From the NCBI RefSeq assembly GCF_009935845.1, contig NZ_QWEK01000028.1, forward strand, positions 1 to 64,000: 64,000 nt of DNA. Direction: 5' to 3'. Numbering within the stretch: position 1 is the stretch's first letter; every line of letters starts with the position of its first letter. Position numbers and translations under genes: made by a program. The notes beneath the pieces were generated by a model. That model was not told the DNA's origin and ran no database searches. It saw only the letters and a list, made by a program, of their open reading frames with translations. Shown here piece after piece: positions 52,756 to 60,310 of the stretch. The DNA is from Pseudoflavonifractor sp. 524-17 (GTDB taxonomy: Bacteria > Bacillota > Clostridia > Oscillospirales > Oscillospiraceae).

Positions 52756-54909
52756 TTATGGCCGCCGCATGGTGAGGGAGATCCGCTTTTTGGGCACGTC
52801 TACCTCTTTGACCCAGACGGTGACCACATCCCCCACCGACAAAACCTCCGAGGGGTGGTTCACCCGGCGGGGCGCATTGAGCTGGGAGATGTGGACCAGC
52901 CCGTCCTGGTGGACGCCGATGTCCACAAAGGCGCCGAAGTCGATGACGTTGCGCACGGTGCCCCGCAGCTCCATCCCCGGCTTGAGATCCTTCATCTCCA
53001 TCACGTCGGTGCGCAGCATGGGGGGCGGCAGCTCGTCCCGGGGGTCCCGGCCGGGCTTGAGCAGCTCCTTGATGATGTCCGCCAACGTGGGCGCCCCCAC
53101 GCCGCACTGTTCTGCCAGGCGATCCAGCCCCGCGGACTCCGCCTTGGCCCTCAGGTCGGACAGGTTCCCTTTCCTTACGTCGTCCAGGGTGTGGCAGCAG
53201 GCGGTGAGGAGGGCCTCCGCCGCGCCGTAGCTCTCCGGGTGGACGCCGGTGTGATCCAAAACGGAGCCGCTCTCCGGCACCCGCAGGAAGCCGGCGCACT
53301 GCTCAAAGGTCTTGGGCCCCAGCTTGGGCACCTTCAAAAGCTGTTTCCGGGCGGTAAACGCCCCGTTTTCCTCCCGGAAGGCCACGATATTTTTGGCTGT
53401 GGTCTGGTTCAGCCCGGCCACCTGGGCCAGCAGGGGCGCGGAGGCGGTATTTACGTCCACCCCCACGGCGTTGACGCAGTCCTCCACTACTCCATGGAGG
53501 GTCTCGTCCAGCCGGGCCTGGGGCATGTCGTGCTGGTACTGTCCCACGCCAATGGCCTTGGGGTCAATTTTCACCAGCTCGGCCAGGGGGTCCTGGAGCC
53601 GCCGGGCGATGGACACCGCAGAGCGCAGGTTTACGTCAAACTGAGGGAACTCCTCCGCCGCCAGAGGGGAGGCGGAGTACACCGATGCCCCTGCCTCGCT
53701 GACGATCATGTAGGACACGCCGCCCTCCAGCTCTTTGATGAGCTCCACGGCCATCTGCTCCGTCTCCCGGCTGGCGGTGCCGTTGCCGATGGCGATGTGG
53801 GCCACGCCGTGGCGCTGAATGAGCTGTTTCAGCCGGTCAATGGCCTCCCGTTTTTTCTTCTCCCCAAAGGTGGGATAGACCACCGCGGTGTCCAGCACTT
53901 TGCCGGTGCTGTCTACGACCGCCACTTTACAACCGTTGCGGTAACCTGGATCCAGCCCCATCGTCACCCGCCCTTTCACCGGGGGCTGCATGAGCAGGGG
54001 CTTGAGGTTGAGGCCGAACATGTGGATGGCCCCCTCGTTGGCCTGTTCGGTAAGGGCAGTTCGGATCTCCCGCTCCAGCGAGGGATAGAGCAGCCGGTCA
54101 TAGGCGTCCTCGGCGGCGGCTTTGACAAACTCCATCGCCGGAGAGCCGGGCTGCACCACCCCGCGGCACAGGGCCGGCAGGGCCAGCTCCCGGTCGGTGA
54201 CCACGGTAACCCGGAGCAGGCCCTCCCGCTCTCCCCGGTTCATCGCCAGGATCTGGTGGCCCTGGAGCCGGGGGACGGCCTGGGCGAAGTCGTAATAGAG
54301 CCGGTAGACCGAGTCCTCCTCTGAGACGGCCTTGGATACCAGCCGTCCCCGCTGCCAAATCAGCGCCCGCAGGGTCTTGCGGACAGCCGCGTCGTCGCTG
54401 ATCCACTCGGCGATGATATCATTGGCCCCCTGAAGGGCGTCAGCCGCGGTCTCCACCCCCTTCTCCGGGTCGATGCAGTCCGCGGCAGCGGCGGCTGGAT
54501 CCGGGCAGTCCCGCGCCTGGGCAAAGAGCAGCGCGGCCAGGGGCTCCAGCCCCTTCTCCCTAGCGGCGGTGGCCCGGGTGCGCCGCTTGGGCTTGTAGGG
54601 ACGGTAGAGGTCCTCCACCTCCGCCAGGGTGGCGGCGGCGGAGAGGGCGGCGCAGAGGGCCTCCGTCAGCTTGCCCTGGCCGTCAATGGAGTGCCTGACC
54701 TCCTCACGCCGCTTGTCCAGCCCCCGCAGGTACGCCAGCCGGTCGGCCAGGGTGCGCAGGGCGGTGTCGTCCATGGCGCCGTGGAGCTCCTTGCGGTAGC
54801 GGGCGATAAAGGGGATGGTATTTCCCTCGTCAATCAGGCGGATGACGTTTTCCACATAGGCGGGAGGCTGGTTCAGCTCCTGTGCCAGAAGAGAGAGTAT
54901 TGTTTCCAT
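52756..54909 (-). CDS. tex: Tex-family RNA-binding protein
   Basis: 717 residues from ATG 54909 (AAGGAG upstream). Order: Tex N-terminal helical domain, YqgF-like domain with MGLDPGYRNGCKVAVVDSTG, helix-hairpin-helix part (about 470-560) and a C-terminal S1 domain (about 635-710, MELRGTVRNVIDFGAFVDIGVHQDGLVH). Members bind nucleic acid and affect transcription or translation; no single role is settled. Confidence 0.95.
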   Translation of the reverse strand: METILSLLAQELNQPPAYVENVIRLIDEGNTIPFIARYRKELHGAMDDTALRTLADRLAYLRGLDKRREEVRHSIDGQGKLTEALCAALSAAATLAEVEDLYRPYKPKRRTRATAAREKGLEPLAALLFAQARDCPDPAAAAADCIDPEKGVETAADALQGANDIIAEWISDDAAVRKTLRALIWQRGRLVSKAVSEEDSVYRLYYDFAQAVPRLQGHQILAMNRGEREGLLRVTVVTDRELALPALCRGVVQPGSPAMEFVKAAAEDAYDRLLYPSLEREIRTALTEQANEGAIHMFGLNLKPLLMQPPVKGRVTMGLDPGYRNGCKVAVVDSTGKVLDTAVVYPTFGEKKKREAIDRLKQLIQRHGVAHIAIGNGTASRETEQMAVELIKELEGGVSYMIVSEAGASVYSASPLAAEEFPQFDVNLRSAVSIARRLQDPLAELVKIDPKAIGVGQYQHDMPQARLDETLHGVVEDCVNAVGVDVNTASAPLLAQVAGLNQTTAKNIVAFREENGAFTARKQLLKVPKLGPKTFEQCAGFLRVPESGSVLDHTGVHPESYGAAEALLTACCHTLDDVRKGNLSDLRAKAESAGLDRLAEQCGVGAPTLADIIKELLKPGRDPRDELPPPMLRTDVMEMKDLKPGMELRGTVRNVIDFGAFVDIGVHQDGLVHISQLNAPRRVNHPSEVLSVGDVVTVWVKEVDVPKKRISLTMRRP

Positions 54910-55019
54910 GGGTCGCTCCTTTTTCATGCGGTCTGGGTTTTCATTATATACCAAAAAATAGCAGAGTCAAGCAAAATAACGCGGCCCCATGCCCTGTAAC
55001 GGCACGGGACCGCTGATGA

Positions 55020-56207
55020 TTACTGCTTCACATTTGCCTTGAGTGCCTCAATCCGGCCGGTGCGCTCCCAGGTCAGGTCCAGCTCGGGCCGGCCAAAGTG
55101 GCCATAGGCCGCCACCTTCCGGTAGCCGGGCCGGCGCAGGTCCAGATCCCGGATGATGGCGGTGGGCCGCAGGTCAAAGGTCTTCACCACGGCCTCCTCC
55201 AGGGCCAGGTCGGAGACCTGGCCGGTGCCGAAGGTATCCACCCGGACGGACACCGGCTCCGCCACGCCGATGGCGTAGGCCAGCTGAATCTGGCACTTCC
55301 GGGCCAGGCCGGCGGCCACCACGTTCTTGGCCACCCAGCGGGCGGCATAGGCGGCGGAACGGTCCACCTTGGTCGGGTCCTTGCCGGAGAACGCGCCGCC
55401 GCCGTGGGGGGCGCTGCCGCCATATGTATCCACGATGATCTTCCGCCCGGTGAGGCCGGAGTCCCCCTGGGGTCCGCCGATGACAAACCGGCCGGTGGGG
55501 TTGACATAGATCTTTGTGTTCTCATCCATCAGCTCTGCCGGAATGGTGGGCTTGATCACCAGCTCCGTCATATCCGAACGGATCTGATCCAGGCTGGCCT
55601 CAGGGCCGTGCTGGGTGGAGAGCACCACTGTGTCCACCCGGACGGGACGGTCTTCCTGGTCATACTCCACGGTAACCTGGGTCTTGCCGTCGGGCCGCAG
55701 ATAGTCCACCAGCCCCTCTTTGCGCACGGCGGTAAGCCGCAGCGCCATCCTGTGCGCCAGAGAGATGGGCAGGGGCATCAGCTCCGGGGTCTCGTCACAG
55801 GCATAGCCGAACATCATCCCCTGGTCCCCGGCGCCGTTGGTGAGGTCGCTGTCCTGCCCCCCCTCCTTGGCCTCCAGAGACTGGTCCACTCCCATGGCGA
55901 TATCGGAGGACTGCTCGTCAATGGAGGTAATTACTGCGCAGGTGTCGCTGTCAAAGCCGTATTTGGCCCGGTCATAGCCGATATCCCGGATCACCTCCCG
56001 GGCAATCTGAGGAATATCCACATAGCATTTCGTGGTAATCTCTCCCATGACGTGGACGAGGCCGGTGGTAACAGTGGTTTCGCAGGCCACCCGGCCGGCG
56101 GGATCTTTTTCCAAAATGGCATCCAGCACCGCGTCGGAGATCTGGTCGCAGATTTTATCAGGGTGCCCCTCAGTTACAGATTCAGAGGTAAACAGTCGCT
56201 TTGTCAT
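55020..56207 (-). CDS. metK: S-adenosylmethionine synthetase
   Basis: 395 residues. It makes SAM from methionine and ATP. Seen: [35 protein letters not shown], and [22 protein letters not shown]. Controlled by the SAM (S-box) riboswitch just upstream. Confidence 0.98.
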   Translation of the reverse strand: MTKRLFTSESVTEGHPDKICDQISDAVLDAILEKDPAGRVACETTVTTGLVHVMGEITTKCYVDIPQIAREVIRDIGYDRAKYGFDSDTCAVITSIDEQSSDIAMGVDQSLEAKEGGQDSDLTNGAGDQGMMFGYACDETPELMPLPISLAHRMALRLTAVRKEGLVDYLRPDGKTQVTVEYDQEDRPVRVDTVVLSTQHGPEASLDQIRSDMTELVIKPTIPAELMDENTKIYVNPTGRFVIGGPQGDSGLTGRKIIVDTYGGSAPHGGGAFSGKDPTKVDRSAAYAARWVAKNVVAAGLARKCQIQLAYAIGVAEPVSVRVDTFGTGQVSDLALEEAVVKTFDLRPTAIIRDLDLRRPGYRKVAAYGHFGRPELDLTWERTGRIEALKANVKQ

Positions 56208-56256
56208 CGCCGCTTCTTCCTTTCTTCCTGCCTGAAACAGGATCCGCTGCCCATCA

Positions 56257-56289
56257 AGAAAAAAACGCTCCGCACAACGGCGGAGCGTT
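56257..56289 (-). terminator. expression-platform terminator of the metK S-box
   Basis: Perfect stem AACGCTCCGC/GCGGAGCGTT within 56264-56289 followed by a run of T on the minus strand; 50 bases before metK. Confidence 0.93.
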
Positions 56290-56304
56290 AAAGGACTGGG
56301 GTCT

Positions 56305-56417
56305 TAACCTCATCTGTCGATTTACACCGCCGGATTTGGCACCTTTCCCGCCCCCAACGGGGAGCAGGCAGGTTGCCGGGCTTCGCAGGGCCGATCCCTC
56401 CACCACTCTTGATAAGG
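56305..56417 (-). ncRNA. SAM-I (S-box) riboswitch upstream of metK
   Basis: Minus strand. Starts CTTATCAAGAGTGGTGGAGG (kink-turn strand), followed by GAAGCCCGGCAACC, GGTGCCAAATCC and AGATGAG, the diagnostic S-box blocks in order. The aptamer is followed by a terminator stem, so SAM binding should end transcription before metK. Confidence 0.95.
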
Positions 56418-56440
56418 CATATTTATTTTTAGCAGCTTCA

Positions 56441-56469
56441 TTGTATGGCATTTTCCCGGAAATGTCAAG
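56441..56469 (-). promoter_or_regulatory. promoter of the S-box-metK transcript
   Basis: Minus strand: TTGACA (56469-56464), 17-base spacer, TACAAT (56446-56441), about 30 bases before the aptamer. Confidence 0.88.
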
Positions 56470-56484
56470 AGCCGATTTCACGGT

Positions 56485-57972
56485 CTACTTTTCCCCGCGC
56501 CTGATTCCGGCGATGTGCTTTGCCAGCTCCTTTTTGCCCTCCAGATTCCCCTGGCGGGCGATCATGATCCGCTGGGCCTGGGGCGAGCCCGCGCCATGGA
56601 GGGACTCGGTGCGGTAGCCCACGGCGGCGGCCCCCAGGCAGAGGTTTTCCAAAAAGCGCAGGATCCGCTGCCGGTCCTGGACGGACACCCCCTCCTTTGT
56701 CCCAAAGTACTTGCTGCAGATGTCGCCGATGGTCTCCCCGTTCCGGCCCACTACCGTATCAGAGGTAAAGTCCTTCTCAGAGGGCATGGTGACCATCAGC
56801 CCGCCGGCGATGTCCTCCGCCAGGCGGACGATCTCGTAAGGAAAGCGCGTCACGTTCTGCTTGCACACATTGGCCAGCAGCAGGTCGATCTGGTAGTTCC
56901 CCGCCCGGGTGGGGCACCCCTCGCAGGAACAGGCAATGCCGCAGCTGTACAGCGTCTCATTCAGGTGGGTCATCTCGATGAGCTTGTCCTTTATGTGGCT
57001 GGCCTTTTCCACCCCGTTGTACTCCGCGGCCAGGGCGGCGGCGCCGATCAGCACATCCCCCACCCCCACCTTGCAGCCGCCGTAGCTCTGCCGGTGGTAG
57101 CCGGCGAAGCGCTCCACCAGCGTGCCGGCAAACTCATACTCCCCGTTCAGGAAGATGTACTCGTTGGGGATGAACACGTGGTCCAGCACCACCAGGGCCT
57201 CCTGACCGCCAAATTTGGCGTTGCCCTGGTCGATGCACCCCTCTGTCTCCAGCCTGCGGGTGTCACAGGACTGCCGGCCGTAGATGAGGTACATGCCCTC
57301 CGCGTCGGTGGGGCAGGCGAAGGAGACCGCCCAGTCCTTGTCCGCCTCTCCCATGGCGATGGTGGGCATGAAGATGTGCCAGTGGGAGTTGACAGAGCCG
57401 GTCTGGTGGCACTTGGCGCCGCACACTACGATGCCGTCGGACCGGCGCTCCACCACGTGGACATACATGTCCGGGTCGGCCTGCTGGTGAGGTGGCTTGG
57501 ACCGGTCTCCCTTGGGGTCGGTCATGGCCCCGTCCACCGTCAGGTCCTGGTCCTGAACCTGAATCAGAAACTGCTTGAAATTTTCGTGATAGCGGGTGTG
57601 GTACTTCTCATCGATCTCAAAGGTGGTGGAAAAGACGGCGTTAAACGCGTCCATACCCACGCACCGCTGGAAGCAGGAGGCCGTCTTCTGCCCCAGCAGG
57701 CGCTGCATTTTCACCTTTTTCACCAGGTCCTCCGCGGATTGATGCAGGTGGGTGAACCGGTTGATTTTCCGGCCGGTCAGGCTGGAGGTGGCCGTCATCA
57801 GCGCCCCATACTCCGGGTTGTGCGCCAGGGCGTAGGTCATGGCCACGCATTGGATGGACGGGCGGATCATGGGGTGGTCCACCCAGTTTTCAATCTGCTC
57901 CCCAAACAGGTACACCCGGGTGCGCAGCTTGCGCAGGCTGTCAATATACTCCTTTGCGGTCATCAATGCCAT
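56485..57972 (-). CDS. abfD: 4-hydroxybutyryl-CoA dehydratase / vinylacetyl-CoA isomerase
   Basis: 495 residues; FAD and [4Fe-4S] enzyme that makes crotonyl-CoA from 4-hydroxybutyryl-CoA in the 4-aminobutyrate/succinate to butyrate route. Cluster ligands at the expected places: Cys100 and Cys104 (TASCFQRC), His293 and Cys300 (GYHRQSYGGC). The C-terminal half is very close to the Clostridium aminobutyricum enzyme as remembered. ATG 57972 has AAGGAGG; the longer frame adds 27 residues overlapping fabZ. Transcribed behind the FabZ-like gene (17-base gap). Confidence 0.97.
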   Translation of the reverse strand: MALMTAKEYIDSLRKLRTRVYLFGEQIENWVDHPMIRPSIQCVAMTYALAHNPEYGALMTATSSLTGRKINRFTHLHQSAEDLVKKVKMQRLLGQKTASCFQRCVGMDAFNAVFSTTFEIDEKYHTRYHENFKQFLIQVQDQDLTVDGAMTDPKGDRSKPPHQQADPDMYVHVVERRSDGIVVCGAKCHQTGSVNSHWHIFMPTIAMGEADKDWAVSFACPTDAEGMYLIYGRQSCDTRRLETEGCIDQGNAKFGGQEALVVLDHVFIPNEYIFLNGEYEFAGTLVERFAGYHRQSYGGCKVGVGDVLIGAAALAAEYNGVEKASHIKDKLIEMTHLNETLYSCGIACSCEGCPTRAGNYQIDLLLANVCKQNVTRFPYEIVRLAEDIAGGLMVTMPSEKDFTSDTVVGRNGETIGDICSKYFGTKEGVSVQDRQRILRFLENLCLGAAAVGYRTESLHGAGSPQAQRIMIARQGNLEGKKELAKHIAGIRRGEK

Positions 57973-57989
57973 GGTTTCCTCCTTGTCTG

Positions 57990-58442
57990 TCACCGCATGG
58001 CGATGGTGACTTCCGTCTCCGCCGCCAGGTCTCCAGCCGTATACACCGCGCATTTGCAGGTGGCGATGGCCTTCTCGGCCCGCTCACTCAGCAGCTCCGC
58101 CCGGATCTCCAGGGTGTCGCCGGGGAGAATCTTCTTATAAAACCTCGCGCTGTTGATCCCCAAAAACAGGGGCGCCTTTCCCGCATAGATTGGCTTGCTC
58201 ATAAGCACCAGATCGGTGGCCTGGGCGGTACACTCCACGGTGTACACCCCCGGAAACACCGGATCTCCGGGAAAGTGGCCCTGAAAAATCTCCCGGGCCG
58301 GGTCCACCCAGAATGTGGCCTCCACCCGCTGGCCCGGCACCAGCTCCCTGACCTCGTCAATGAGGAGCATCGGATCCCGGTGGGGGAGAATCTCCATCAC
58401 CTGTGCATGGGTAAGTGCACTTCCATCCCTGCCGCTGTTCAC
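57990..58442 (-). CDS. FabZ-like 3-hydroxyacyl-thioester dehydratase
   Basis: 150 residues from GTG 58442, chosen because AAAGGAGG lies 8 bases upstream and no ATG does as well. EILPHRDPMLLIDEV and GHFPGDPVFPGVYTVE carry the catalytic His56 and Glu70. It is a hotdog-fold dehydratase of the FabZ type; here it sits in front of a CoA-type dehydratase, not with fatty-acid genes, so its substrate may be a CoA ester. Inference. Confidence 0.9.
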   Translation of the reverse strand: MNSGRDGSALTHAQVMEILPHRDPMLLIDEVRELVPGQRVEATFWVDPAREIFQGHFPGDPVFPGVYTVECTAQATDLVLMSKPIYAGKAPLFLGINSARFYKKILPGDTLEIRAELLSERAEKAIATCKCAVYTAGDLAAETEVTIAMR

Positions 58443-58600
58443 ATACTTATCCTCCTTTGTTCCGGCTTGTGCGTCCCGTCCCACCGGCGCAGGCAGCGGG
58501 ACGGCCAAAAAAAATTCCATAAATCCAACCGGTTATAACATGCTAATCATAGGTGTTTTAAATAAATTTGTCAAGCCACATCCCATTCCCGGCCCTCTGC

Positions 58601-58629
58601 TTTACATCCGCCCCCGGCAATCGTATAAT
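58601..58629 (+). promoter_or_regulatory. promoter of the DUF1275 gene
   Basis: TTTACA (58601-58606), 17-base spacer, TATAAT (58624-58629), 43 bases before the start. Confidence 0.85.
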
Positions 58630-58671
58630 TCTTTTGTCATAGAATTTACGACCCACAGGAGGCAAAGCGCC

Positions 58672-59352
58672 ATGTCCTTTTTCAACAGCCGTTCCGGACA
58701 GATGTCCGACTCGGTGCTTGTCATGATTCCCCTCACCCTGTCCGGCGGTCTTCAGGACGCCTACTCCTATTTCATGCGGGACAGAGTCTTTGCCAACGCC
58801 CAGACCGGCAATATCGTTCTGATGAGCTGCGCCTTCTTTTCCGGAAATTTTTCCGGCTGCCTGCGGTATCTCATCCCCGTTTTGGCCTTTGCTCTGGGGG
58901 TGCTGGCGGCGGAGCTTCTCCGCGCCCTGTCCCCCGGCGGGGGGAGGATCCACTGGCGTCAGAAGGCGGTGATAGGAGAGATTTTCCTGCTGGGGACAGC
59001 AGGTCTTCTCCCCGCAGGCTGGGACTGGCTGGCCAACGCCCTCACCTCCTTCTCCTGCGCCGTGCAGGTGCAGAGCTTCCGCAGTGTAAACGGCAGCGCC
59101 TACGCCAGCACCATGTGCATCGGAAACCTCCGCAGCGCCATGGCCCACCTAGGCGGAGCTATCGCCGCCCGGGACCCCCGCCGCCTTCGGGAGGCAGGGA
59201 AGTACGGCGCTATCCTCCTTCTCTTCGCCGCCGGTGCCGGCACCGGCGGCGTTCTGACCGGATATCTGGGCCTGCGCGCCATCTGGGCCTCCTGCGCCCT
59301 GCTGGCCGTGGGGTTCGTCTTGATGCTCCTCCAGACGCCCAGCCGCTCTTAG
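58672..59352 (+). CDS. DUF1275 (YoaK-like) membrane protein
   Basis: 226 residues, six spans. MIPLTLSGGLQDAYSYFMRDRVFANAQTGNIVLM is the family's first region (given here as a landmark only). AGGAGG site. Family function unknown. Its TAG stop coincides with the left end of a MITE-like repeat. Confidence 0.88.
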   Translation: MSFFNSRSGQMSDSVLVMIPLTLSGGLQDAYSYFMRDRVFANAQTGNIVLMSCAFFSGNFSGCLRYLIPVLAFALGVLAAELLRALSPGGGRIHWRQKAVIGEIFLLGTAGLLPAGWDWLANALTSFSCAVQVQSFRSVNGSAYASTMCIGNLRSAMAHLGGAIAARDPRRLREAGKYGAILLLFAAGAGTGGVLTGYLGLRAIWASCALLAVGFVLMLLQTPSRS

Positions 59353-59456
59353 GACCTAAGCTTGAAATCCACAAAGGATTCCTGCGCTTGTTTGCCTTGC
59401 AGGACAGCAAAATCCCTTGGCAATCCAGCATCCCCCGGTTGTGAATACAGATCCTG
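59350..59456 (-). repeat. MITE-like repeat, family 1, 107-bp copy
   Basis: The right end (GTGAATACAGATCCT) is a good family end; the left end is degenerate. On the minus strand GCTGGATTGCCAAGGGATTTTGC, CAAGGCAAACAAGCGCAGGAAT follow in the same order as the 36532 copy. It starts at the stop codon of the DUF1275 gene. Confidence 0.8.
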
Positions 59457-59513
59457 AAGCGCAAAAATCCGCGGGGAGGCAGGCGTATTTTGCCTGCCTC
59501 CCCGTAAAGGTGT

Positions 59514-60200
59514 TTACCGGTTCTTTTTCCGCTGGAGATCAAAAATGCACTGGGTAATTCGCTCTGTCTCCTTGTCATTCAGGTCCATAAACCGCAGCCC
59601 GTACTCAAACTGCTTCTCGTCCTTTGAGATAATGCGAAGCAGCTCGCAGCGGATGAGAAAGGGCTCCCGGTCTGGAATCAGCTTAACCCGGAGCAGAAAC
59701 TTCTCCCTGGCCTTGTGGGGCGCCGCGGTGAGCACCCGGGCGCCCCCAATACTGATGTTCAGCAGCTTACAGGGCTCCTCCTTCCCCCCTACCCGGCCGG
59801 AGGGGGACAGCGTCCCCTCAACATTGGTGTCCAGCCGGAAATAGGCCCGGTCGTTGCCTGTCTTGAGCAGCTTCAGATGTTCTGCCGTCCAGGTCCGGTT
59901 CTGCTCCGGCGTGATGACGCCCTCCATATAGACCGCCTTGTTGTCCCGGTCGCTGTACCCGCGGATTTTCACCATAATGGGCTCCGGCCCCATCTCCACA
60001 GATTCCTCTGACTGCTGCCACAGCTGGCCGGTGCCCCCCCGCAGGCCCTGAAGCCGCGCCACGAAGAGGAGGCGGCCGTCTATGGCGGTTACCTCGACCT
60101 GCAGCCCGGAATAGGGCGCCAGCTCCGCCCCCTCTTTTTCGGCAGGCGCCTCCGCCGGCCTCTTTGGCTCCTTCTTCCCAAATAAACCAAACAGTCCCAT
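59514..60200 (-). CDS. PilZ-domain (YcgR-like) protein
   Basis: 228 residues. N-terminal beta-rich YcgR-like domain (about 30-105), then a PilZ domain (about 115-220) with RAYFR (RxxxR) and NISIGG (D/NxSxxG), the c-di-GMP binding residues. Probably binds c-di-GMP and changes motility or surface behaviour. A -10 TATAAT (60241-60236) is upstream, with a poor -35. Confidence 0.9.
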   Translation of the reverse strand: MGLFGLFGKKEPKRPAEAPAEKEGAELAPYSGLQVEVTAIDGRLLFVARLQGLRGGTGQLWQQSEESVEMGPEPIMVKIRGYSDRDNKAVYMEGVITPEQNRTWTAEHLKLLKTGNDRAYFRLDTNVEGTLSPSGRVGGKEEPCKLLNISIGGARVLTAAPHKAREKFLLRVKLIPDREPFLIRCELLRIISKDEKQFEYGLRFMDLNDKETERITQCIFDLQRKKNR

Positions 60201-60310
60201 ATTCTTTCCTCTCTATCCCTAATAGGTTGGGTTCTATTATAGCAGAGTTGCCCAGAAACCGAAAGAGGGATTTTCGCCGGCATACCGCCAAATATAAAAG
60301 CGGCGTCTCA

